Positions 28,062 through 43,590 are shown, counted from the first letter of the stretch. The stretch: 64,000 nucleotides of DNA from Paramacrobiotus metropolitanus (GCF_019649055.1 NW_026570284.1:124001-188000), one strand, 5' to 3'. Numbers and translations are program-made. Notes: generated by a model from the sequence alone, not told the origin.

Positions 28062-31000
28062 CTATAACGGTCCACCTTGATGTCCCCAATATTGCGCCTG
28101 CGGTCCCTTGTTCTGTTTGTTGCTGGAAACATTCTGCGCATTCATCGCTGAGACCTGCTGTACCGGCTGCTGGATGGGATGCACCGCCTGCTGCGTCATG
28201 ATCGGGAAATATCCGGTCGTTGCGTACGCTCCCGGCTGTTGATTGCCCATTGGCATTCCGAATCCAGGCGAAGGCTTATCAAACTACGTACGAAAATAAT
28301 AAACATATAATACATAACGAAATATTATCATCAATACTGTTCATTAATGACTGAACCCATATTTCATTTTATACAATTAACAATAAGATAAACAATTAAC
28401 AATAAGATTGCAATAACAATAACAATAGCAATAACAATAAGATATACAGTATGTACAAACATCGCTCCTAAAAAAACTACTAAAACTTCTTCCGCTTAGC
28501 AAATAGACAATATGTTAGTTCTTTACCTTATTCACAGGCTTATTGTAGTACCCACTCTGCAGATCGGCACCACTAAGCATTCCTGGACTTCCAGCATCTG
28601 TAAATTTTTCAGCAAACAATCAGCATCGAACTGAATATGGACACGATTCACACGAACTGCCATTCAAACACTACGAGTACGATGAAGTTTTGAACCATTG
28701 CTGTGCAACTTACAAGTCTCATTGCCCTGTCCTCTTAATCCTACGTAAGTGTTGGACGCTCTCGTCACATCACCCAGACCGCTCATATCTCCGTAAGTAT
28801 TTCCGGAATAGCTGTTTCCCAGACCGCCACTACCCTTCGGATAATTCGACTGCATACCAGAATACATCTGTGTCGTATACTGTTGAAAGTTCTGTGCCAC
28901 CGGGGGAGAGAACACTTGGTACGGTCCAGGATACTGGTTCATCTGATGCGGTCCAACTAGGCCTTGCTGTTGGGATACCTGCACCTGCTGATTCGCCAAT
29001 ACCGAATCATTCCGATACTTGTAATCACTGGTTGAGGAATAGCCTAGAGTGTTGTCACGGCCTTGCATGTGGCCCTGGTAAGAATAGTCCATTGGGATAG
29101 CGGGCTGCAAATTGTACAAATAATTTACACATTATGCATCTGAATCCGCAACGAACGTCCTCTGCTAATGCAAGGCATACAATTCAAATTTTATGTTCAT
29201 ATTCGCTAACAGAACGGTTACCTGCATCACATTATGTAGTCTGGGATCGTTCATGCCATCCAAACTCGCGGAATACATAGGATGGAACATCTGCATGGTG
29301 TTCTGTTGTGGAAACGGTTGCTGTTGAATGAACGGTTGATTCATCACGGACTGCGTCACGTTGGGCTGATTTCCTCCGTACGGAGACTTCGAACCTTGAA
29401 GCAATCATTCTTAGGTCATCCATTCAGACATAAATCAGAAATTTGCGGATGATCTTACTCATCGAAGTCGACGGAATTGCTTTCGATGTGCTGTACACCG
29501 GTGTCGTGGAGGACGCCGCCATGGATCGCTGCGGCGACACCGTCACGGTGGTCGGCAACGATGTCGGTGTGGCTTGCGGCATCAGATTCGCAGCACTCTC
29601 TTTAGATGGTGTGGACTGGAAACCGGAATACGAATTGCGGTTGCCCGCCTCGCTGGACAGATTCCCGTACGCCATGCTGGTCGGCGTCGTTGCCGTCGGT
29701 TTCACCGGTGACGCCGAGGGCATCTGCTGGCCGGCCGCGTGGGAGGTGGCAGGATACCCGGCTGCCTGGGAAGCGGTTTGCGGAATATGTCCGGTCGAAG
29801 GAGACACCGCCTGATTCGCGGTCTGCGGAGGACGCTGTGGAGATTGCTGTACAAAGGCCGATGGAGCGCTGAATTTCTCGGCCGACTGCGGAGAGGCTGT
29901 CGGTTTCTGCATTCCCAGACTTGCCGCACTACTGGGATTCGCTCGTACGTCTTGACTAAAAACGCCGTCACCAAAGGCCGCGGGACCGGCCGCTGTAAGC
30001 CCATGCTGCGGCGTGGGTACCGGACCGGAAACGACCGGAGCATTCTGGATATTCCTTGCTGAATACGTGTTTGTCATCATATCTGCAACCCACAAGACTC
30101 AAATAAAATCCAGTACACAGCAATTCAAGCCTGTTGTACTGTACCGTTCTGAGAATTCGTGAACGTTTTCGACTGCATGGGACCTGCAAAGGCACCGGCA
30201 TTCTGGAACGTCTGAGATTTGACAGAATCGGCGGCATTTATAGGCGCCGCATGGATATCTGGTCTTTGTTGCTGCGATGCTTCGTTCCGCGTCGATCCAA
30301 ATTCTTGTGCACTAAAACGGATCCATCACTTGTAATTTTGCCATACACGAATAAGTACTATTCGACGCCCATTGTTAAAAATTTCGCAACCAGCAACCAT
30401 ACCTGGGAACTGCACTATCACTTGCAGCATTCGCAAACGTATTCCTCGAGGAAAACGTCTGACTTTGGGACGGACTGGAAAACTGATTCGCCGAATTTTC
30501 AAGAGGCGGCAGTGAACGGTTGAAAGTGAGACTTCCCAACTGGGAATTGATCTGCGCTACATCGCTCTTTCCCTCCTGCAAAACCAGACATAAACAACAA
30601 CTGCACAATGTAAGAGAAAAAGCGGCATAGACCTACAGTAAGGAGACTAGAACCGGGTAATCCGGGCCCCGACTGCGTATCCGACAGATTTCCCGATGGC
30701 ACTGCGTTACCCTTAGATGCGGCTGGACTGCCGGCAGCAGTAGCATTGGTCTCCATCCCGCGTTGTCAGGTGTGGGACGCGGAGGTGTGCTAGCGAAGGA
30801 TGGATTGTTACCGGTCCACGCTGTTTGTTTCTGTACCATCGCCGAAAATGTGGGACTGCAGGGAAAGTAACCGTTTAAAACCTGAACTTACACTGGCAAA
30901 CTTTCACGCATTACATACCCGGTATTATAATATAATTTAAATGAGTTTTTATAGCGTTAACATAGTAATATACATACCCCGACGTAGTTGCCGTGGATGC

Positions 31001-32896
31001 TGTCTGTTGTGCTGCAGGATTTGCACCTCCAAATGGCTGCGGTGGTCCCGAAGGTGCTGAGCTTCTAGTAAACACTTTTGTCTCTCGAATCTGCAACCGC
31101 AAACACAATTGCACATGAACTGACCAAAAGCTGGTACCAAAATTTTCTCACATCTTCTTTCCAATCATCATCTGTGTCTTCCCATGAATGTTCTCCTCCT
31201 CGCCCTTTTGATGGATCTCCGCCACCCTTAACGCGGGATTCCGATACGGATTTATTAACAGGAGATGCTGGCCGGTCGCGATTTGGCGGCTGCTGAGAAC
31301 GACTGGGCGGCGCTCCGTTCGAGGAATCTGTGTTCAATGACAAAATGAGTAACTAAGCGCCAAATAAATGTTAGAATCACCAAACGAACTTTGATGCGCA
31401 TCTTGTGGAATGAATCCGGATTTCTGCATGGTCTGTACACTGACTTTTCCGCCCCGATTACTGGTACTACGCTGCTGCTGACGACCCCGTCCCCTTCCCA
31501 TTCCGAAAGGCACGTTGGATCGTTCGTCCGTTTCCTGGTCTTTCTTCGCTTTCGGCACTTTTTTACCTTTTTTCCCTGTGGTTTCCCATTCGCTCTACAT
31601 ACACAATATTGCTGCATAAAGACAATTTAAATTAACTCTAATCAAAATTTACGGATAATACCTTTAATTCTCCGCCTTCTAACAAAAGATTCACTGCCGC
31701 TTCCGTATCATTACCAGTATCGTGAAGCGCAATAATGGCATCGTCTGAAGAACATCCCGTCAGCTCCATGACCTAAAAACGTACAGCGTTTGCAGAGTTT
31801 GCAATAGTCAAGAGACCTCAAACCGAATGGGATGGCACTTCTACGAGTAATTGCATTATTATCGCTTAAGCAAACGTTTTATCCAGTAAGCATGCTATTA
31901 CTAACTCCAGAATCCTACACAGACAAGGGAAAAGTGTATACGTATTAAAACTCCATCTCGACTATAAAAGCACCACTACGCCATGGCTATCAGTCTATTC
32001 ACTTCACTACACATTTGAATACAATGCTGCAGTGTAACTACAGATGCCGATTTGGGAGTATTTCAAATATCACGTTCGTTAGCAAATCTCGAATCGGTGA
32101 TAGCACCTATATCTTGCAATTCAAAATTTCGGTAAGAAATAATTACTGCATGAATGTATCAATAAATTACATATAAGTTGCCCAGGGTCGTAGACTTAGC
32201 TGCTTATAAAAACTGAAATTTTTCCAGAAATATGTAATCTGAATAATAATTATACGGAAGGATAGATTAAGGGCTTTAAGGCTCATCAAGTTGTTTTTAT
32301 GGGCAAATTAAACTTGCGTAATTATGGGCAAATCAAATTTATATTAGTGTGCTTCTGCTAGTGCTTTTGGTAACTTTGATGAGCTTATTAAAAAGAGAGA
32401 CCTGCCTTAGTGGCTGCTGCCTAATAATTAACAACAATATTCTAAATGCAGTTCATGATAATAACCGATAACGCAACAATCAAAATCTATTGCGCCATAC
32501 CGCGTTATTAGCACAGACACATTCCCATACCTGCTGCGCTTTTTCCTGAAGTGCGAGATCCTTCCCGGAGGAGTTCTGAAACATCTGTGCCATGCGCAAC
32601 TGTTCAGCGGTAGCCTGGGGTGCCTTTGACGAGACGGTCTGACCAGACGTCGAGGGAGTTTCCGCTGTTTTATCCGCTTTCTTCACATCCTGCACGGGCT
32701 TGCGTTCGGCTTGGCGTCCGGGAGTACTGCGCGCTGCGGACGGCGCCGCTTTCACACTGTCCTCATTCTCCTTGCCCGTCTTCGGAGCTCCTTGGCCTTG
32801 GGGAACCCCAGGACGAACTGGAGTACCCTTCTGTGAACGATTGGCACGATCGCCAGCCATCTGAGCGTCAGATTGTTCCAAAACCGTTGGAGGCAT
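28062..32896 (-). CDS. UBAP2L: UBAP2L / lingerer-type UBA-domain RNA granule protein (one apparent frameshift)
   Basis: Thirteen exons: 32896-32531, 31772-31662, 31594-31381, 31327-31152, 31090-30978, 30855-30637, 30575-30403, 30311-30145, 30082-29459, 29394-29222, 29104-28714, 28597-28527, 28283-28062. They give about 1006 residues. The UBA domain lies across exons 1-2 (QLRMAQMFQNSSGKDLALQ, then VMELTGCSSDDAIIALHDTG with AAVNLLLEGGELK). Exon 3 has SEWETTGKKGKK and an RG-rich stretch (GMGRGRGRQQQR). The rest is low-complexity Gln/Ser/Pro/Asn sequence typical of this stress-granule family, with a Tyr/Gln/Gly-rich C-terminus. The frame breaks once near 30757-30759 (a run of three C on the plus strand). 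The partial paralog at 40394-40613 is uninterrupted at the same place, which supports one missing base here. Intron 12 contains an (AATAAC)n-like microsatellite. Confidence 0.93.
28375..28445. repeat. AATAAC/AATAAG microsatellite
   Basis: Irregular tandem CAATAA/CAATAACAATAG units inside an intron of UBAP2L. Confidence 0.7.
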
Positions 32897-32899
32897 TTA

Positions 32900-34424
32900 T
32901 ACAAAGGGAGCGGTCAAAAACCTATCCGAAGAAAAACGTTTTGTTCGAAGATGACGAGTGAAGAAGTCCATACAGTGCGTACGCTGCTAACGTGCGCCAT
33001 AATTCGTGCGTCATGAAATTCGTACCAGGAAGGAAAGCAGTTCCTAATGGCACACTTGTATACGAAACTTTCACTCACAGTGATTAATGATTTACAAAGC
33101 TGTGGAAAAGATTCAAACTTTAAAGCAAATCATAACAGAATGCCCAAACAAAAAACAACGAAATATAATCAAAAGTTCAAAACCTAGAAACCAGTATTAA
33201 AAGTGCCAGTGTGCCACTCTCGCTAATCGAAATAACCACATCGACCTAGGGACAAGTTAAGTATTGTGGACGGTATTTTTTTGCTGCCTAACTTTACCCA
33301 GTTCAAAATTACCTGTAGGTAGACGTTTTAAGGTCTGTACTCACCGATTTGAAAAGGAATTAACAAATAATTACTCACAAAATTTCAGAATCAAAAAATG
33401 GATACAAACTTTTTCGATTTTGCGGAAAATATGAAATGTTATGAAGGTGCGTGATGCGGTTCTGTGTAGAGCGATTAGTCATGGCTCACGGTACGCAGCA
33501 GGCGTACCACAAGACGTAATACGTACCGCACATACGTCGTCGGGTACTTACGTTACGACTAGCGTTTCGCAAGTCGCAGTGCCCGCCTTCAAGTTTAGTC
33601 GATTTTATCCGAAGCAAAATATATCTGGATGCAAATACAGTATATTCGAAGAAAAATATATCCTGTCCCCGGGCAAACAAATGATTTCTTTTATATTCTT
33701 TAGGATTATTTCGAACAAGCAAAATAATTATGTGAAATGCATGAGCATAACCACACAGGAAATAGAAATTTGATGGATATTTGGGCAATGCAAGCCGCAG
33801 CTGGTCAATGTTCTGTGTTCATCCGCTAACTTATTTACCAGAAAAAAACGTAGAATTATGGGAGGACATATTTTTAAATCATATTTTGAAATACATAAGT
33901 TTGTTTTTGATTGTCTTTCGTAATGCAGGTCAGCAAGTGCAGTCTGTAGTGGTTTCTCTTGAAGCCAAAAAATTATGATCACAGGAAAACCGTGAACAGT
34001 TGAAATTTGCCGCTGCTATTAGGGCGCCATCTATCGCGTACTGCAATGAATCACCCGTACGCACGAGCGCACAGGGATCGCATACCATCGTTTTAAATGC
34101 ATTTGCCTGATCGCTGCCACAGACCAGCAACAAAATTTTGAAACATTTTATTTTAATCCACGATCGTAGCGGATGTTATTTACGGGTTTCTTCCGCCTGT
34201 TGTGTTTACTATATCTACCACGATTTTGAAGTACTTTGTAGTGTGCATGAAAGAGTAATTGTGGTCACAGTTTGATATTCTGTCCACTCAGGAGGTACGT
34301 CGCAGTTATATTGCATAGTGAACCCAGTCTGGTTGTCAACAACGTGGAGTATCCGCTGTTTCCCATAGGGCTACTCTTCTTCCCCCCTTTACAACATCCC
34401 GTGCGCCTCCCTAATCTCGTTAAA
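32900..34424. other. Divergent intergenic region between UBAP2L (-) and PP2A (+)
   Basis: The two genes are transcribed away from each other, so both promoters lie here. The first roughly 550 nt upstream of UBAP2L is partly repeated at about 42950-43590 beside the UBAP2L copy. No coding feature is supported. Confidence 0.5.
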
Positions 34425-36873
<2,449 letters not shown>

Positions 36874-36879
36874 CTTCAC

Positions 36880-38042
36880 TTTTAATTTATGAGTTAACAC
36901 AATAATGAGAAGACAGACGAGATAATTATTGCAGCATCTGTGTACAGATTTGTTGTAGTACGTTGTACGCAGAGGGTATTTTTCGGCTTTCCTGCTACCT
37001 TTAATTGTGAACGCTTAATGTGTCAGCGGCGCTTCGTAAGGGTTCGATAATGTTCAGTTAGCGGAGTACTTAGTAGCACTCTTTTTGTCGCGTTTACTAG
37101 ATTTCTCTCAGCACGTGCGGATTTTTGCGTTTTTTCGCTGGACTTTTTATTGTGAAAGATTGGATTAGATTGGATTCGGATGTTTAACATTGCCGTTTTG
37201 TGTCTACATAAATTTTGAATATGGGACTTATTCCTGATTTGAACTGAAGTAGTCGCAACTACACTAATTTAGCATATTAGCTTGTATTCCATCATCCATG
37301 AACGGAAATCTTCATCGGTTTCTTTTCTGTAGAATCGTATGTTTCTGGATTCGACGATAACAATTTAAGTTACTACAGAAGTGCAGTATGTAACAGACTG
37401 TATGTTCATCGTCCCCTCCATATGTTTCACATTCGCATGACGTACGTATCCGAGAAATTTAACAAAGACTTCGATATTACCAGATACAGATAATCATAAT
37501 ATTGCTGTTACCAAAAAAAGAGGTACAGTAGTACAAGTACAACAAATATTCAATCAAAATATATTCATAAAAGCTAAAACATTCTCAAAGGCTTGAAAAC
37601 AAAAATTACCAGTAGGAAAACAAAATATATGACAACCAACAATACAGTAAAGGAATCGGAATCTAGTCCCCGCAACAATTCTTGGTCCCTGTCGACTTCA
37701 CAACCATCTGCAAACGAATCACTGTTAACCTCAGAATTCAAGAGGTTCGTTCGGCATGCACAACCGTATAATAAACCAACTTACTATAGATTTCAACGTT
37801 AAGCAGTTTATATAATTATAGTAAATGGCACATTTGTTAATCAATAAGCAGTTATTAATTACCTTTCTAATAATCTCAAGCCGCACTGACCTGAAAACGC
37901 TCTAAAGATTCAAAGTCAGCTCAAATCATGAACTACCACCTTTATGTACCACCACGGTCGTGCACAAAGCAGTACATCCAGGTAGCTAAATACAGCGATA
38001 CCATAAACAAGAAAAACCATTTCAAACCGACAGCTTACCTGC
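36880..38042. other. PP2A 3' flank and intergenic DNA
   Basis: The stretch up to about 37215 is shared with the PP2A copy (to about 49430). Beyond that no gene is supported; ORFs at 37593-37802 and 37928-38179 on the plus strand lack features, and the second overlaps the end of the minus-strand Crinkler exon. Confidence 0.45.
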
Positions 38043-39759
38043 TTAATGCCAAGATAACATATAATAAACGGGAGTTGGCAGATTATTCAGTTTTTCCGGC
38101 CAACCGAATGATCCTTTCTCAGCGCTTGATGCGACTGGAGGGCATGATAAAAGGTGTCGATTGGGGACCAAATAAATAAATCGCACACTACTCGCTCCTC
38201 GGCCGACCAGCTCACCGCTTTTGCGGTTCTTGCGCCCTTTTGACTCCTCTACACCGAAAATCTCCGCGTTGCATACATAGCGTACAAATGTAAACAGATG
38301 ATCCATATCAAATGCTTTCTTTTCCTTAGCGGTCGTAATTTGGAAAAACTGAACTTCATTGCTTTCTACGTCCAGAAACGCAGCGTCAAACGCTGGATGG
38401 TACGCAGATACCGGAATCATCCAGCAATTTCGCCTACGCTCCTTAGCGTCCGAAAATGCGGTATTTCCATTACCATATTCAAAGTAAAATACGTCTCGTG
38501 CGCATTCAAGCCGCAGGATTTCCGCAGTCGTAGAGTGTTCAATATCGAAGTAATTGGCGTACACAGGCCCTCCGGTGTGTGTTCCGTGACGGATTGTAGC
38601 TATCACAAACCACTCGAAATAGATTCCAACTACTGTGCAATCCTGTAACAGTGACAAATTGCAAGCTTTCTGGACGACATCGGGAAACACATCTTTCTTC
38701 AACTGGTTCTCAACATAAGCACTAATATAACACGGGACGGCTTCTTTGCCAATGCGTTGCAAACCGATCAACCTGCTTAAGGTAGAAAGCATAACGACGT
38801 CAAGGCCATTCACGTGTTCGCCCCGGGACAAAGACATCAAAGAAATGCCTAAATCTTGCTCCACCGTTTCGAGTGATACAAAAAATATATTGCGCACCGA
38901 CATCCCGACACGGTCAAACTTTACCCGGATCATATCTTTTGCTTTTTCTTTCGTGAAGTCCTGTTCATCGCAGCGAGGATCCACATAATTTCGGTAGTCA
39001 TTCCACAATGTGATTTTGACAGAGGAAAAAAAATTATCACACTCGATGGCGTACTCCAAGTCAAGCAATTCCCACGAACAATGCCGTAAGACTCCGTAGT
39101 CACCGTGTTGAATTTTGGTCAAAAACACATGAAAGGAGGATACATACAACAATCTGCGCTTTGGACGGGTTTCTTCGGCCGTTCTCCACCAATCGAATCT
39201 TCTGCGAACATTTTCGTCAAATCCTGTTTGGGTGTATCCGTCAATTACGATAACGCATGATTCATTGGTGTCTACTTCGTCGATCAATTTTTTGGCGGTC
39301 TCAACATCCAGAACCTCAAATTCCAAAGACTTAATCTGAAGACGCGCTCCGACTATATGAAAGTCAATACAAATTCCAGTATATTTTCCAGGCAATCGGA
39401 TCCATCGGACTCTAAAACGACCGTCCAGTGCAGTACAGATTGCAAACCCGAAAGTTGTGTTCGTTTTCCCGGCTCCGGGAGGACCGAGGATGAAATACGT
39501 GTGGTTGTGATTAGAGGATTTGTTGAGGATTTCTGATAATTCTCTCCACAAAATCTTGTACTCATTACGTTTGAAAAGGAAGAGGTTGGAACCACTGGAA
39601 GTTGGACGCAACTTCGCTAAGTCGGCTAAAAATGCTGGGATTTCCCCCCAGTCCGTCGCATTTTCAATCTTTAAAGACTCAACTTTATTCCTGTCCACGG
39701 GATCGTCCTTGTATTTCCAACTGTTTGCGCATGCTTTTTCTGTACAATTCAGGAGAAAA
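38043..39759 (-). CDS. Crinkler/RHS-type P-loop NTPase plus PD-(D/E)XK-like nuclease exon
   Basis: One long open exon of about 570 codons after a TGTATTTTTGCAG acceptor at 39760. The P-loop GPPGAGKT is near residue 99 of the open frame and a Walker B-like CVIVIDGYT near 175. A RRLLYVSS strand follows, as in the RHS/Crinkler NTPases. The C-terminal part has FDAAFLDVESNEVQFFQITT, matching the D...E/QxT pattern of the fused restriction-endonuclease-like domain. This architecture is known from Crinkler effectors of oomycetes and fungi and from trypanosome RHS proteins, and is proposed to descend from transposon-borne systems. It is an unexpected gene here. The open frame has no Met until roughly residue 290, so a start codon must come from an upstream exon. 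The phase matches the UBAP2L copy exons just upstream (see next entry). Its role in the animal is unknown. Confidence 0.7.
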
Positions 39760-40154
39760 CTGCAAAAATACACACGCACTAGAAAAAGCGCAGTCCAAAC
39801 ATACCTGGTGATCCGCTTGATGAATCCCCTTTTGGTCCATCAAAAACACTTCCAGTATTATCCCAATACCGACCGCGAGATCCGCTCGGCAGCTGCATGT
39901 CATCATGCACAATGTGACAACTGGCGACACATGCTGAATTATTTCTACAAGCAAGCAATCGTAAACTAACTACCACCATCTTTCATAAATTCCAATATTA
40001 ATAAAAAAAACAGGTAACAGGTTTCAGCTAATACCAGTATATCGTACAATTCCCAAAATCAAACGCGATTATAATACGACGAAAATTATCGCATATGTAA
40101 ATACAAAAATACCTCAGGATTACTAATTTCATTTTTCTCACTATTGAAACACAC

Positions 40155-42945
40155 CTGGGTACTGCACTATCACTAGAAGCATTCGCAAACGTATTCATGG
40201 AGGAAAACGCCCGACTTTGGGACGGACTGGCAAACTGATTCGCCGAATTTTCAAGAGGCGGTAAAGAACGGCTTAAAGTGAGACTTCCTAACTGGGAATT
40301 GATCTGCGACACATCGCTCTTTCCATCCTGCAAATTCAGCCGTAAACAGCAACCGCAAAATGTATCTAATACAAAAATGCGGTGTTGATTTACAGTAAGG
40401 AGACTAGAACTGGGCAATCCGGATGCCGACTGCGTATGCGACGGATTTCCTGGTCGCACTGTGCTACCCTTAGCTGCGGCTGGACTACCGGCTGCGACAG
40501 CATTGATTCTCCGTTCCGAGTATTCAGCAGCGGGACGCGGAGGTGTGCTAGCGAAGGATGAATTATTACCGGTCCACGCTGTTTGTTTCTGTACCATCGC
40601 GGAAAATGTGGGACTGCAGGGAAAGCAAGAATTTGAAATCTTAGCTTACACTGGCAAACTTTCACGCATTAAATGCCCGGTATTATAAAATGACTTTTTA
40701 ATTTTTATAGCGTGAACATAATGATTTACATACTCCGACGTAGTTGCCGTGGATGCTGTCTGTTGTACCGCAGGACTGGCACCTCCAAATGGCTGCGGTG
40801 GTCCCGAAGGCGCTGAGCTTCTTGTAAACACTATTGTCTCTCGAATCTGCAACCGCAAGCATAACTGCAAATACAATAAACAGAAGTTAAAACTTTATCT
40901 CACATCTTCTTCCCATTCATCATCTGTGTCTTCCCATGAATGTTCTCCTCCTCGCCCGGTCCACGCTGTTTGTATCGCCGAAAACGTGAGACTGAAGGGA
41001 AAGCAACAATACAAAACCTTAACTTAGACTGGCAAACATCCAAGCGTTACATACCTGGTAAAGCCGGTATTATAAACGAGTTTTTATAGCGTTAACATAA
41101 TAACAATTAACATACCCCGACATAGTTGCCGTGGATGCTGTTTGTTTTGTCGCAGGATTTGCACCTCCAAATGGCTGTGGCGGTCCCGAAGGCGCTGAGC
41201 TTCTTGTGCACATTTTTGTCTCTCGAGTCTACAACCACAAAACACAACTGCAAATAAAATAACCAGAAGTTGTTTACAAAGTTTGCTTACATCTTCTTTC
41301 CGATCATCAATCGTGTCTTCCCATGAATGTTCTGCGCTTCTTCCTTTTGATGGATCTCCGTCGCCCTTAACACGGGATTCCGACACGGATTTATTAACAG
41401 GAGATGCTGGCCGATCGCGATTTGGCGGCTGCTGAGACTGACTAAGCGGCGCTCCGTTCGAGGAATCTGTATTGAAAAAAAAAATCATCAGTGACAATGC
41501 ACCACATATATAACAGAATCACAAAACGAACTCTGGTGCGCATCTTGTGGAATTAATCCGGGTTTCTGCATGGTATGTACACTGACTTTTCCGCTCTGAT
41601 TACTGGTACTTCGCAGCTGCATACGATCCGGTCCCCTTGCCATTCCGAAAGGTACGCTGGATCGCTTTTCCGTTTCCTGGTCTTTCTTCGCTTTTGACAC
41701 TGTTTTACGTTTTCCCCCCGTGGTTTCCCATTTGCTCTATTTACAATATTGCGTAAAGACACTTAACTCTAATCAAGATTCACGGATAATACCTTTAGTT
41801 CTCCTTCTAACAAAAGATTCACTGCCGCTTCCGTATCATTACCCGTATCGTGAAGCGCAATAATGGCATCGTCTGAAGAACATCCTGTCAGCTGCATGAC
41901 CTAAAATACGTAAAGCGGTTGCAGAGTGTGCAATACTCGAGAGACAACGGAACCGTTGGATGGTACTTCTACGAGTATAAAGTGCATAATATCGCTTACG
42001 CAAAATGTTTTATCAGTAAGCATGCTACAGTATTACTCACAACAAAATCCTAGACTGACAAGGGAAAACAGTTTGTATGAATTAAAAGTCCATCCCGACT
42101 GTAAATGCACCACTATGCTATGACTATCCGTCTATTCACTTTACTACACATTTAAATGAATGCAGATTTGGGAATACTTACTATATTTCAAATCTTCCCA
42201 CATTCATTAGCAAATGTCGAATCTGTGATAGAACTAAATCTTGCAATTCAAAATTTTTCGGTATTAAAGAAATAATTACTGCACGAATCCATCGGTAAAT
42301 TACAGATAATAATGCTTATAAAAATGCAATGAATTTGCCACTAAAATTTTTGCTTGACTAATAATAATACATACGCCAGGACTCAGATTTTGATTTTTTC
42401 AGGGTTCAAGTTTTAACTGCGTATTAGTTTGCATTTGCTGGCGCTTTTAGTAAGTTTGATGGCTCTTACTGTACCTATTAAAGAGAGGGACCTGCCTAAA
42501 CACTTAATTAACAATTTAACAGTAACACACGAACAATATAATTCCTGGGAATAGCGCAACAACCAAAATCTAGTGCGCCATACCAAAATTTATGCAGAGA
42601 TACAAATCTCCATACCTGCTGCGCTTTCTCTTGAAGTGCGAGATCCTTCCCGGAGGAGTTCTGAAACATTTGTGCCGTGCGCAACTGTTCAACGGTAGCT
42701 TGAGGTGAACTGGATGAGACAGTCTGTTCAGATGTCGAGAGAGTTTCCGCTGTTTTATCCGTCTTCTTCACATCCTGCACGGGTTTCCGTCCGGCCTGGC
42801 GTCCACGAGTATTGCGCATCTCGTACGGCGCCGCGTTCCCGCTTTCCTCAGTCTTCTTTCTCGTCATCGGAGGTTCTTGGCCATGGGTACCCTCAGGATG
42901 AACGTTAGTGGCCTTCTGTGAACGACTGGGACGATCGCCAGGCAT
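40155..42945 (-). CDS. Partial UBAP2L copy, predicted 5' part of a chimeric gene
   Basis: Nine exons can be placed: 42945-42616, 41900-41793, 41736-41523, 41466-41291, 41228-41116, 40991-40904, 40846-40734, 40613-40394, 40327-40155. They parallel UBAP2L exons 1-7. They keep the UBA region (QLRTAQMFQNSSGKDLALQ, VMQLTGCSSDDAIIALHDTG) and open frames with many amino-acid changes. The original start codon is retained at the equivalent site but is out of frame after a small deletion; ATG at 42945 (MPGDRPSRSQ) would restart. The sixth exon (40991-40904) is a hybrid of exon 6 start and exon 4 end, and exon 5 occurs twice. UBAP2L exons 8-13 are absent. The last exon ends in phase 2 and the Crinkler exon at 39759 enters in phase 2. 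Exon lengths sum to a clean 1083-residue frame if all ten are joined. Confidence 0.6.
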
Positions 42946-43590
42946 CTGCGTCAGCTTGCTCCAAAACCGTTGGAAGCATTCATACAGAGGGAACCGTTCG
43001 AAGCATTCATATAAAGGGAGCGGTCAAAAATCTGTCTAAATAAAACGTTTTGTACGAAGAAGGCGATGACGATTGACGAAGAAGTCAACACAATGCGAAC
43101 GCCACTACCGTGCGTAGTGAAATCCGCAGCTAGATAAACGTTGTGTCATAAAATTCGCGACTGTGAAAGCCCTGAAATCGACCCAGGAATAAAAGCTGCC
43201 AGTTCTCAGAATTTAATGATAGTCATTGAGAGCAGAATATACCGTGAAAAATTACCACATACGTCTGCAATTACTCCACTAATCGAAATAAACACATCGA
43301 CCTAGAGTCTAGGTCCTACGGTAGAATCTAGAGATGAGTTATCATGAGTACTGAAATTAATTGAGGATTGTGGAAAGTATTCTTTTGCTGCCAAAACTTT
43401 ACAAACACTTTACTCAGTGTACTGCTTAAAATTACCTTTTCGGATACTTGTTAACGTCCGTGTTTACCGATTTGAGAAGGAATCAACAAATAATTACATA
43501 GAAAGACAAAGTTCCAGAATCAAAAAAGGGATACAGCTTTCTCGATTTTGATGAAATGTTATCATGTTATGAAGGCATTAGGAGTTAGGA
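40155..43590. repeat. Duplicated block A' (copy of UBAP2L 5' half and upstream flank)
   Basis: This block is similar to about 30403-33440, including introns and the upstream flank. Divergence is moderate, with indels. It ends on the right near the fold-back element at 43633 and on the left between the exon 7 copy and the Crinkler exon. Confidence 0.85.

Noticed and set aside
39780-39979. ORF beginning at ATG 39979 (MVVVSLRLLACRNNS) as the own first exon of the Crinkler gene
   Set aside because: Its best donor (near 39805) leaves only about 24 nt to the acceptor before 39779 and is out of phase with the acceptor at 39760. It would join the Crinkler frame only if a base is missing in the T-run near 39786-39790. 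Kept as an alternative, not preferred.
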